From JACDAN01 sp035265935 (lineage in GTDB: Bacteria > Actinomycetota > Thermoleophilia > Gaiellales > Gaiellaceae), in NCBI GenBank assembly GCA_035265935.1, contig DATFOC010000035.1, forward strand, positions 1-19,970: a DNA stretch of 19,970 bases. The letters are read 5' to 3'. Each line of letters starts with the position of its first letter. Position 1 is the first letter of the stretch. A program made the translations under genes and the position numbers. The notes under the pieces are model-generated. The model saw only the letters and a program-made list of their open reading frames with translations. It searched no databases and was not told the origin of the DNA. Positions 1 to 7,008 of this stretch are shown here, piece after piece.

Positions 1-1
1 C

Positions 2-634
2 GTGACGAGCGCGAGCCTGATGGTGGAGCGGCCGGCAGCGGCCGAGGCCGCCGCCCAGGCGCAGGAGCGACCGGGCTTCGGGGTCGGCCTCCACGTCGAG
101 CTAAGGAGCTGGCGGACGTCACGCTTCCCGCGGCGAGGATCCGCACGGTCGGCCGGGGCCGTCGAACGCCGGGCGGCGGAGGATCTGCAACGCCAGCTCG
201 ACCGTTTTCGTCGGCTCGTCGGTCGGGAACCCTCACACCTCGACTCTCACCAGCACCGTCACATCGTGGAGCTCGTGCGTCCCGCGTTCGAGGAGGCCGC
301 CACCGAGCTCGGCATCCCTCTGCGCCGCCTCGATCGGCGTATCCGCTTCTGCGGCGATTTCTACGGCCACGACGGGCGGGGACGTCCGGAGCCAGAAGCG
401 ATCAGCGTCGACGCGCTCATCCGCCTGATCGAGAACCTCGAGGACGGCGTTACGGAGCTCTGCTGCCATCCGGGATACGCAGATGGTCTCGATGACTGGT
501 ACCGCCTCGAGCGTGTGCAGGAGGTCCGAGCGCTTTGCGACCCGCGCGTCCGGCTTGCAGTCGAGCGGGAGGGTGTACTGCTGTGCTCGTTCGAGGCCGT
601 CGAGCATCGAGTTTCGGGACCGAGCGCCGTGTGA
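2..634 (+). CDS. YdjC/ChbG-family carbohydrate deacetylase (5'-truncated by window edge)
   Basis: The visible 210 residues match the C-terminal three quarters of the YdjC/ChbG family, metal-dependent deacetylases acting on N-acetylated sugars. Seen: GLHVEL near residue 29 (family GLHxxL), the metal/active-site stretch HLDSHQHRH at 79-87, and CHPGY at 155-159 before a typical C-terminal helix region. The family's N-terminal metal-binding Asp-Asp segment is missing only because the window starts here. The first codon, GTG at 2, falls inside the conserved VTSASLMV region, so it is not the real start. The stop TGA at 632-634 overlaps the GTG of the next glycosyltransferase (GTGA), indicating translational coupling and a shared role in glycan synthesis. 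The exact substrate cannot be told. Confidence 0.85.
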   Translation: MTSASLMVERPAAAEAAAQAQERPGFGVGLHVELRSWRTSRFPRRGSARSAGAVERRAAEDLQRQLDRFRRLVGREPSHLDSHQHRHIVELVRPAFEEAATELGIPLRRLDRRIRFCGDFYGHDGRGRPEPEAISVDALIRLIENLEDGVTELCCHPGYADGLDDWYRLERVQEVRALCDPRVRLAVEREGVLLCSFEAVEHRVSGPSAV

Positions 635-1503
635 TCGCGATTGTCGTCATCACGCACAATCGACTTCACCTCCTACGACGCTGCGTCGAGGACGTCCTTG
701 GACGGACGTCCGAGAAGACGAAGGAGATCGTCATCTGGGACAACGCTTCGGTTGATGGTACCCGCGAGTACCTCGACGCCCTGCGAGAGCCGCGCCTTCG
801 CGTCGTGCTCCATCCCGAAAACGTCGGGATGAACGCCTACGCGCAGGCGATTGCACTCACGTCGCAGGACTATCTCGTCGAGCTGGACGACGACGTCGTC
901 GAGGCCCCGCACCGCTGGGACGAGACGCTGCTCGATGCCTTTCTGCGCATTCCGAAGACCGGCTACCTCGCGGCGAACCTCGTCGACGATCCCAACGACT
1001 CCGCCTCGCGGTACCTCAAGTACCTGCGCGAAGAACGATCTGCGTATACGCGAAGCGAGGTCGACGGGATTGCGCTTCTCGAGGGCCCGACGGGCGGCAG
1101 CTGCACGCTCACGTCGCGAGAGCTCTACGACCGCGTTGGCGGATTCGGGCAGAAGCCGGGGTCCGTCTACTGGCGCGAGGATGCGCGGTACGTCCGGGAG
1201 ATCGAGCGGCTCGGATATCGATCGGCGGTGCTGGAGGAGCTGCGCGTGTGGCACGCGGGCAGCCCGTACTACTCGAACACCGCACCCGCCAAGAACGCCT
1301 TTCACGTTCGCCAGGCGCGGATCAAAGCCCGAAAGGACTTCGCGAAACGCCTTCTGCTTCGGACGCCTTTCGTCGCGGCATTGAACGCCCGTTACCACTG
1401 GTTCGAGCCGCCTCACACGTATGTCCCGCCTCGATTCGGCTCCTCGGGGATGCAGTCACCGCGGCCGGATGAGCAGAACCGCGAACTCGGTCCCGCCCCG
1501 TAG
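631..1503 (+). CDS. GT2-family glycosyltransferase
   Basis: A 290-residue GT-A fold glycosyltransferase of family 2. The protein opens with the nucleotide-binding beta strand IAIVVITHNR, followed by DNASVDGT (37-44), the metal-binding DDD at 86-88 in VELDDDVV, and an acceptor-side acidic pair ED at 183-184 in YWREDARY, a usual place for the catalytic base. No membrane helix is visible, so it is likely cytoplasmic or membrane-associated. GTG at 631 is preferred as start: it gives a standard N-terminus and overlaps the upstream deacetylase stop as GTGA. The frame is open further upstream to 535, but that part is arginine-rich and overlaps the deacetylase, so it is rejected. The 3' end overlaps the convergent pseudogene by 48 bp. 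Donor and acceptor sugars are unknown. Confidence 0.87.
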   Translation: MIAIVVITHNRLHLLRRCVEDVLGRTSEKTKEIVIWDNASVDGTREYLDALREPRLRVVLHPENVGMNAYAQAIALTSQDYLVELDDDVVEAPHRWDETLLDAFLRIPKTGYLAANLVDDPNDSASRYLKYLREERSAYTRSEVDGIALLEGPTGGSCTLTSRELYDRVGGFGQKPGSVYWREDARYVREIERLGYRSAVLEELRVWHAGSPYYSNTAPAKNAFHVRQARIKARKDFAKRLLLRTPFVAALNARYHWFEPPHTYVPPRFGSSGMQSPRPDEQNRELGPAP

Positions 1504-2342
1504 CTGCCGCTCGAGCGTGGCGGGGCTCACCGGCCGGCTCCGCGGTGCCCGGAGGCGAACGACGGTAAACGCGTCGACTCGTTGGGCGCCGACACGTTGG
1601 AAGCCGTGCGGTGGCAACGGCGCGATACTGCTCCCCGGTTCGGCAATGACGTCCACCTCACGGATCGAGGTGCCGGCCTCAGGGGCGTCCACCGCCTCCG
1701 GGAGATAGAGCTTTAGCACTTCCGCTGTGCGGACATCCGCGACGATTGCGCGGCGTTCCGGCGGTGCTTGCGTGACTGTGGCAACTGCGCGGATGTCGGG
1801 CCTTTGCAGGTCGGGCCGCCTTGCGATCTCAACCGACACCCCCGTCAGTAGGACACAGGCGACCACGACAACCGCCGCTCCGAGCCTGCCGGCGCGAGGC
1901 GTTGCGACAACTGTGGCGGCTGCGATCGTCAGAGGTACCGTTGCAACGATCACGTTGCGATAGATGAAGTAGTCCCCGCGGCCGCCCAAGACGTTATCGC
2001 TGACAAGTGCCAGCGCGGCTGGAGGCGCGATCGCGACAACCGCGAAGCCCAGCATGAGGAGCGCGCCCGACCGCTCGTCGGGTGCCGTCCACATGAAGAG
2101 GCCGACGAGCAGAACGATCGGCACCGCGACGAGGAGCGGTCGGATGTGCGTCGCCGGGTATTCGCCGATAACTGGGGAACTGCTCCGAGCATCCCGTTGA
2201 ACGGACGCCTCACGAGCTCGACGGTGATCGCCTCGTCGTACCAGTAGCTCTGCGTGCTGAGCGTCAGAAAGCGGATGAGCGCGGCGCCCACGGTGAGCGC
2301 GAAACGGCGCGCGGACGGCGCCACGGTTGCGTCAGCGCCCAT
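1456..2342 (-). pseudogene. Remnant of a GT39/PMT_2-like membrane glycosyltransferase (internal deletion and frameshift)
   Basis: Two pieces of one protein lie in adjacent frames. The upstream piece starts at ATG 2342 and reads as the first membrane helix plus YWYDEAITVELVRRPF, the hallmark N-terminal loop with catalytic-type acidic residues of GT39/ArnT-like mannosyltransferases. After GAVPQ, near 2172, the frame changes. The downstream piece, open from GTG 2124 and readable in that frame from about 2172, has about three membrane helices and a soluble C-terminal domain ending at TGA 1458-1456. Full-length relatives usually have 450-600 residues; only about 295 remain, and the usual STPPLYY segment and the middle membrane helices are missing. 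A sequencing error alone would not explain so large a gap. The downstream piece could still be translated, but it lacks the catalytic loop. Confidence 0.72.
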
Positions 2343-2371
2343 TCGCCTCACCGTGGCAGTGGAAAACGACC

Positions 2372-2400
2372 TTGGCAAGTACAGCTGCGAGCGGTACGTT
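2372..2400 (+). promoter_or_regulatory. Predicted sigma70-type promoter of the secreted-protein/methyltransferase pair
   Basis: A -35-like TTGGCA (2372-2377; 5 of 6 consensus) is separated by 17 nt from a -10-like TACGTT (2395-2400). The ATG at 2408 begins 7 nt after the -10 box and no Shine-Dalgarno sequence precedes it, so transcription probably starts at or next to the start codon (leaderless mRNA). Confidence 0.5.
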
Positions 2401-2407
2401 AGAAGTG

Positions 2408-2866
2408 ATGCTGCGGCGATGGACCGTCCATGCGACGAGTTCTGTTTTTGCGTCCGTTCTTGTGATCATGCTTGTCGCAGGCCAGGTCGCTTCAGCGGCC
2501 GGTCGGGCAGAGCCGTCTCGGTTTCGATATGCAGGCGTCGTCGCCGACGGCCGTGGTATACCGACCCATTACCTCACGAGAGGCGGCGGGGCCACCTTTT
2601 TCTTCCTCGATGCTCTGAGCCGAGGGCGAAAATCGACGTCCTACCAACTCTGCATTGGTCCCCCTGCCAAGGCGCCCGTTCGGTGCTGGAACCGGAAGGC
2701 GAGATACGGCGTCGGCAAGGTCGCCTTTTCGTTCACCCTTCCGATCAACGTTCCGTTAGGCGAGTTGATCGCGGGTTGGCGCGTGAGCGATCGCACCGTC
2801 GCGAGTTGGCGGTTCGTCTACGTCCGTGGTGAGGGAGCGACAGAGGATGTTGCGCCGGAAGCGTAG
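2408..2866 (+). CDS. Small secreted protein of unknown function
   Basis: A 152-residue protein with a clear signal peptide: positive start MLRRW, a hydrophobic stretch at about 13-27, and a likely cleavage site after ASA (28-30). The mature part is rich in beta-forming residues and has one cysteine pair (C82 and C93) that could form a disulfide outside the membrane. I recognise no family; it could be a small beta-sandwich protein. ATG at 2408 is chosen because it directly precedes the signal peptide and lies 7 nt after a -10-like box; GTG at 2405 is a possible alternative. The gene end overlaps the following methyltransferase by 20 bp, so the two are co-transcribed. Function is unknown. Confidence 0.7.
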   Translation: MLRRWTVHATSSVFASVLVIMLVAGQVASAAGRAEPSRFRYAGVVADGRGIPTHYLTRGGGATFFFLDALSRGRKSTSYQLCIGPPAKAPVRCWNRKARYGVGKVAFSFTLPINVPLGELIAGWRVSDRTVASWRFVYVRGEGATEDVAPEA

Positions 2867-3593
2867 ACACGAGGGATCCCCGCGCCTGGATGCGAAGCAC
2901 CTCGCAGAGCTCGCGTGGTGGGAGCGGGGCCTCCGCTACCGCGTCGAGTGGTACCGGGGGGAACGGACGATGTACGGGCGTCCTCCTCCCACCGACGAAG
3001 AGAAGGAAGTGAGGGACACGATCGAGGCGAGCGCGGGCGTCACGACGGTGGCTGTCAGCCTCGACCGCTACCCGAAAGCCTTGAAGATCTCGCGTCATCA
3101 CTTCGCTGGTAAGACGCTTCTCGACGTTGGCTGCGGCCCGTACCCGCTCTCGATCGCCTTCGAGGATTGCCGCATTGTCGGACTCGATCCTCTCGTCCGT
3201 CATTACGAGGAGGCGGGATTCCCGCTCTCGGAGTTCACGGATCGCGTGACGTTCGTTTGCGGCTTCGCAGAGGACATGCCGTTCCCGTCGGAATCGTTCG
3301 ATGCGGTTATCTCGGTGAACGCGATCGACCATGTGGACGATTTCGCGCGGGCGGCGAGCGAGATCAGCAGGGTCCTCAAGAAGGACGGCGTGTTGCGGAT
3401 GCAAGTGCACTACCATCCGCCGAGGGAGCTCGAGCCCTATGCACTCACCGACGAAGACGTTCTCGCGCATTTCGGCCACCTGGGGATAGAGAAGATCAGC
3501 GAAGAAGTGCCTTCTGGCCCGGCTCGTGACCCCGGTTCCAGCCCGGAGGTCGATCCGAGGGAAAGGCTCGTCGTCTGGGGGAACGACGCGTGA
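2847..3593 (+). CDS. Class I SAM-dependent methyltransferase
   Basis: A 248-residue protein with a Rossmann-type methyltransferase core. Motif I is LLDVGCGPY (91-99), the acidic residue that usually binds the SAM ribose is D114 in VGLDP, and motif IV-like FDAVISVNAIDHVDD (151-165) is followed by the SRVLKKDGVL segment (174-183) typical of Methyltransf_11 proteins. The N-terminal 80 residues are basic and helical, with no membrane helix. ATG at 2847 has GAGGGA (2831-2836) about 10 nt upstream; GTG at 2826 is an alternative. It overlaps the secreted-protein gene by 20 bp. In this setting it probably methylates a sugar or lipid-linked glycan, but the substrate is an inference only. Confidence 0.82.
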   Translation: MLRRKRRHEGSPRLDAKHLAELAWWERGLRYRVEWYRGERTMYGRPPPTDEEKEVRDTIEASAGVTTVAVSLDRYPKALKISRHHFAGKTLLDVGCGPYPLSIAFEDCRIVGLDPLVRHYEEAGFPLSEFTDRVTFVCGFAEDMPFPSESFDAVISVNAIDHVDDFARAASEISRVLKKDGVLRMQVHYHPPRELEPYALTDEDVLAHFGHLGIEKISEEVPSGPARDPGSSPEVDPRERLVVWGNDA

Positions 3594-3637
3594 CGGCGAG
3601 CGACTGGGCGCTGTTCGTCCGGTGAAGCTGCTAAAGG

Positions 3638-3666
3638 TTGTTAGAGATTTGGGAAATCTGTACAGT
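3638..3666 (+). promoter_or_regulatory. Promoter with embedded palindromic operator, upstream of the NodB deacetylase
   Basis: In an AT-rich island within GC-rich DNA, TTGTTA (3638-3643; 4 of 6 to -35 consensus) and TACAGT (3661-3666; 4 of 6 to -10) are 17 nt apart. The spacer contains the perfect inverted repeat AGATTT-GGG-AAATCT (3645-3659). A symmetrical site between -35 and -10 is a classic repressor (or MerR-type activator) position. The deacetylase GTG at 3720 has an AGAGG Shine-Dalgarno at 3708-3712, so this unit has a 5' leader of roughly 45 nt. Confidence 0.45.
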
Positions 3667-3719
3667 GTGAGCGCGGCGCGGGGTTTGCGGCGTACGTCGA
3701 GAGGAACAGAGGTTTTGCG

Positions 3720-5336
3720 GTGACCGTTACTCGGAGGGTCAGGGGTCTAGTCGTCTTCGCCGGCCTGGTTGGCGCGCTGGTCGTGCCAAACCTAGGGGCC
3801 GCGGCGCCGACGATTGTTTCGTTGACTTTCGATGACGGGACTGCCGACCATACTGCCGCCCGCTCAATCCTGGCTCAGAACTCCGCTCACGCGACGTTCT
3901 ACGTCAATAGCAACACGCTTGGGACGTCGTCCTCGTTCATGACCTGGGGCGACGTTTCGGGTCTCGCCGCTGACGGCAACGAAATCGGCGGCCACACGCT
4001 CGATCATGTCGACCTGACGTCCGCCACGACGGCCGAGGCCACGCGCCAGATCTGCGACGACCGCCAGGCCCTCGTCTCACGGGGATTCCCGGGCTCGAGC
4101 TTTTCCTATCCCTTCGGTGCAAGCAACTCCAGCGTCGAATCGATCGTCCAGGCGTGCGGATACCAGGCGGCCCGACGCGCCTGGGGCCTGTGCAGCGTTG
4201 GCCTCATGCCTCCGAACTGCAACGACGTCGTTGCCGAGACTGTCCCGCCGCGGAACCGATGGGCGATCGCCGCCGCTTCGGTCAATGCGTCCCATACGCT
4301 CAGCAACATCCAAGGCGCCGTCACTCGGGCCGAAGATGCGGGCGGCGGTTGGGTCGTGCTCATGTTCCACCATGTGTGCGACGGCTGCGATCCGGCGGGT
4401 GGGCTGTCGGTGAGCCCGTCCATCCTCAGCGCCTTCCTCGGCTGGCTTACACCGCGCTCGTCGAGTGGGACGTATGTGCGAACCATGGCGGACGTTGCGA
4501 CCGACATGACGCCGCCTTCCTCCGCGATCACGTGCAACGGCAGCGCTTGCTCGAACATCTACAGCCAGCCCGTCAGCGTCTCGCTGTCCGGCACGGACAC
4601 GGGGACGGCCGTCAGCGCTATCCGTTACACGACGGACGGTTCCGACCCGACGTCCTCGAGCACGCTCTACACCGGCCCGTTCACCGTCTCGACCACGACG
4701 ACCGTGAAGTACCGGGCCTGGGACATGGCCGGCAACGTTGAGACGCCCAAGAGCCAGGTGATCCAGTTCCTCACGACACCGACGGACACGACGCCACCTA
4801 CGTCGACGATCTCCTGCAACAGCGCGGCCTGCTCGAGCGGTTGGTACGCGCCGCCGGTGAGCGTGTCACTCTCTGCGACAGACGTAGGAGGCTCGGTCGC
4901 GGCCATCCGCTACACGACGGACGGGTCTGATCCGACCACATCCAGCACGCTCTATACCGGCCCGTTCGCCGTCTCGACCGCCACGACCGTGAAGTACCGA
5001 GCTTGGGACGACAGCGGAAACGTCGAGGCGACAAAGAGTCAGCTGATCCAGGTCGACGGCTCCCCGCCAACCGTCAGCATCACCTCGCCGGCGAACGGCG
5101 CGACGGTATCCGGGAACGTCAAGATCGTCGCGGCGGTGACGGATGCACAAGCAGGCGTCGCCTCGGTGGCGTTCTCCGTGGACGGAGCGCTTGTCGGCAC
5201 AGCGACCGGTTCGCCGTGGCAGCTCCCCTGGAACACGAAGAAGGTAGCTAGCGGGCAGCACGTGCTGACCGCGGTTGCACGAGACCGCGCGGGCAACAGC
5301 GCTACATCCGCAGCGGTGACAGTCACCGTTCGCTAA
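3720..5336 (+). CDS. Secreted polysaccharide deacetylase (CE4/NodB) with chitobiase-like repeats and Ig-like tail
   Basis: A 538-residue exported enzyme expected to remove N- or O-acetyl groups from a surface polysaccharide. A signal peptide covers about 1-29. The NodB domain (about 30-260) has TFDDG (36-40; catalytic Asp plus metal Asp), metal ligands H92 and H96 in GGHTLDH, motif 3 as SYPFG (129-133), and the final motif VVLMFHH (212-218) with its catalytic-type His. Two repeats of about 88 residues follow (264-350 and 358-445), each with a cysteine pair and the RYTTDGSDPT signature of chitobiase/beta-hexosaminidase C-terminal-type domains. A last bacterial Ig-like domain (about 449-538) completes the protein. 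The tail probably binds glycan or holds the enzyme at the wall. GTG 3720 is supported by AGAGG 7 nt upstream. Only 3 nt separate it from the next gene. Confidence 0.93.
   Translation: MTVTRRVRGLVVFAGLVGALVVPNLGAAAPTIVSLTFDDGTADHTAARSILAQNSAHATFYVNSNTLGTSSSFMTWGDVSGLAADGNEIGGHTLDHVDLTSATTAEATRQICDDRQALVSRGFPGSSFSYPFGASNSSVESIVQACGYQAARRAWGLCSVGLMPPNCNDVVAETVPPRNRWAIAAASVNASHTLSNIQGAVTRAEDAGGGWVVLMFHHVCDGCDPAGGLSVSPSILSAFLGWLTPRSSSGTYVRTMADVATDMTPPSSAITCNGSACSNIYSQPVSVSLSGTDTGTAVSAIRYTTDGSDPTSSSTLYTGPFTVSTTTTVKYRAWDMAGNVETPKSQVIQFLTTPTDTTPPTSTISCNSAACSSGWYAPPVSVSLSATDVGGSVAAIRYTTDGSDPTTSSTLYTGPFAVSTATTVKYRAWDDSGNVEATKSQLIQVDGSPPTVSITSPANGATVSGNVKIVAAVTDAQAGVASVAFSVDGALVGTATGSPWQLPWNTKKVASGQHVLTAVARDRAGNSATSAAVTVTVR
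4509..4769 (+). repeat. Chitobiase-like domain repeat, copy 1
   Basis: This encodes residues 264-350 of the deacetylase. It aligns throughout with copy 2 and shares RYTTDGSDPT, STLYTGPF and TVKYRAWD. It has its own cysteine pair (C272 and C277). The two copies differ at many positions, so this is an old or diverging intragenic duplication. Confidence 0.85.
4791..5054 (+). repeat. Chitobiase-like domain repeat, copy 2
   Basis: This encodes residues 358-445 of the deacetylase. It matches copy 1 in frame and spacing, with a cysteine pair at C366 and C371. A short TTPTDT linker joins the copies. Confidence 0.85.
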
Positions 5337-5339
5337 GGC

Positions 5340-6950
5340 GTGTCTACACGTCCTCTGCCCGCCCGGCGCGCTGGAGGCCGAGGGGTAGCCGGTGAGCCTC
5401 GCCTGCATCGTCGCCAGTTCGTCCTGGGGCCCGAGCCCTGGCTCGCGGCAGACGGGTGGGTCTCGGAGCAGATCACCCCGTCACTCCATCTCAGCCGCTG
5501 CGCAGAGTTGCCCGTCGCCTCGGTTACAGACGGCCATGGCGTTCCGTGGTGGCTGCTCGGAGTCGCGTTGCAGAGCGATGCCGATGCACCGGCGCCTTTG
5601 GACCAGCTTGCTGAGCACGCGCAGGGTCCGCTGCTCGCCTTGTACGCCTCATGGTCCGGCCGCTGGCTCCTGTTCAGCGATACGGAGCTCCACATCGACG
5701 CATCGGGCCTCCTCGGATGCTTTTACCGCACGGTCCATCGTGGCCCGAAGGCCCAACTGTGGGTGTCCAGCAGTCTTGCGCTCATAGCCGCACTACCGGG
5801 ATGCGACCCTGTGTCATCCGCCGCCCCCGGGCTGCATCTGGGGAAGGGCATGGATTGGTATCCACCCCCGCGGTCGCGATTCGCCGGTGTGAAGAAGCTT
5901 CTGCCGACACAGATCCTGTCGCTGGCCGCTGGGACAGAAAGGCGAGTCGTCGCCCGCTCGCCCCTTGCCGACGTGCCGAAGCCGAAGACCTACGAGCGAG
6001 CGCTCGACATTCTCCAGCGCAACCTCGTGACTTCACTCAGCCGACTGCGGGAACGGCCCGATCGAATTTGGTTGCCTCTGACATCGGGCCTCGATTCGCG
6101 CCTGATCCTTGCGGCCGCCAGGCACGCAGATGTTCCGCTCAGCACGTTCACCCAGACGTATCCCCTCATGGAGAGCGGCGATCGTCGACTTCCGCCGCTT
6201 CTCGCCCGGGCGGTCGGCTATGAGCATCGGGAGCTTCGCCCGAAGAGCTTTTCGCGCGATCGTCAGGCCTTATTCGATGCTCACACGGCAGGTGACTGCG
6301 CAGATGGCGATCGACGGTTCTTTGCTCACGGGCAGTGGGAAATGTTTGCTCCTCCGGCGATCATTCTGAGAGGAGGAGTCTTCGAACTCGGACGATGCTA
6401 TTTCCACGGAAAATTTCCAGAGCCGGACGCAGAAGATCTCGTCCATGCGATTTCCACGCGATTTCACTTCCGCGAATTTCATCCCACTTCGTGCGCGCAT
6501 TTCGCCGGGATCGCCGAGTGGGTCGAATGGGCGGCGGCGACTTCATATGCAGGCCTCGATTGGCGCGACCGACTGTACCTCGAGCAACGGATCGCGGGAT
6601 GGGTCAGCTCAATCGAACAGGCGCTCGACCTGACGGCGTACGAGCGGTTGTACATCGCGAACTGCCATACGTACTTGGCAACCGTGCTGACGCTTCCCGA
6701 GTCGGCTCGCCGCGACGGCCAACATCACACCGATTTGATCGGCCGAATGGCTCCTGAGCTGCTTCGTTTCCCGTTCAATCCAGCTGATGACCGATGGCGT
6801 TTGGCGCGGCGATTGCGGGACGAGTGGCACGAATTCGCCGCTCGTCCGCGGAAGCGACGCTACGCCGCGTACACCGCCCAAAGAGGCGCCGGTCGCGCAA
6901 GACAGGCGCTCGCACGCCTACGAGGAGACCGGCATCCTGCCGACGACTGA
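5340..6950 (+). CDS. Asparagine-synthase-like protein without the amidotransferase nucleophile
   Basis: A 536-residue relative of class B asparagine synthetases. The N-terminal part (about 25-200) resembles the glutaminase fold only in its later strands (for example GRWLLFSD and DASGLLGCFY at 107-129) and has no Cys at position 2. The C-terminal ATP-binding domain carries a PP-loop-like SGLDSR (249-254; consensus SGGxDS) and RGGVFELGR (344-352), where asparagine synthetases have a GxGGDE-type loop. It may therefore adenylate a carboxylate and use ammonia or another amine, or make no amide at all. Such proteins recur in surface-polysaccharide clusters. GTG 5340 lies 3 nt after the deacetylase stop, with no good Shine-Dalgarno, suggesting translational coupling; the first 20 residues look unconserved. 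Family placement is firm, reaction unknown. Confidence 0.78.
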   Translation: MSTRPLPARRAGGRGVAGEPRLHRRQFVLGPEPWLAADGWVSEQITPSLHLSRCAELPVASVTDGHGVPWWLLGVALQSDADAPAPLDQLAEHAQGPLLALYASWSGRWLLFSDTELHIDASGLLGCFYRTVHRGPKAQLWVSSSLALIAALPGCDPVSSAAPGLHLGKGMDWYPPPRSRFAGVKKLLPTQILSLAAGTERRVVARSPLADVPKPKTYERALDILQRNLVTSLSRLRERPDRIWLPLTSGLDSRLILAAARHADVPLSTFTQTYPLMESGDRRLPPLLARAVGYEHRELRPKSFSRDRQALFDAHTAGDCADGDRRFFAHGQWEMFAPPAIILRGGVFELGRCYFHGKFPEPDAEDLVHAISTRFHFREFHPTSCAHFAGIAEWVEWAAATSYAGLDWRDRLYLEQRIAGWVSSIEQALDLTAYERLYIANCHTYLATVLTLPESARRDGQHHTDLIGRMAPELLRFPFNPADDRWRLARRLRDEWHEFAARPRKRRYAAYTAQRGAGRARQALARLRGDRHPADD

Positions 6951-6974
6951 GCTGTCGAAGAGCAACAGCGGCGG

Positions 6975-7008
6975 TACGCTCCGGACCATGAAGCAGCGCG
7001 CACGATGA
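6975..7008 (+). other. Possible leaderless mini reading frame (six codons) coupled to the GT2 gene
   Basis: A -10-like TACGCT (6975-6980) is followed after 7 nt by ATG (6988) and a six-codon frame MKQRAR. Its stop TGA (7006-7008) overlaps the glycosyltransferase start as ATGA. No Shine-Dalgarno is seen for the glycosyltransferase itself, so the mini frame could deliver ribosomes to it. The -35 region is weak, and the arrangement may be chance. Confidence 0.25.

Noticed and set aside
673..1416. A 247-codon minus-strand frame opposite the first GT2 gene
   Set aside because: It has no recognisable motif; the plus strand encodes a complete glycosyltransferase with all motifs.
2745..3479. A 244-codon minus-strand frame opposite the methyltransferase
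   Set aside because: Low-complexity composition rich in Arg and Glu; it is the mirror of a clear methyltransferase.
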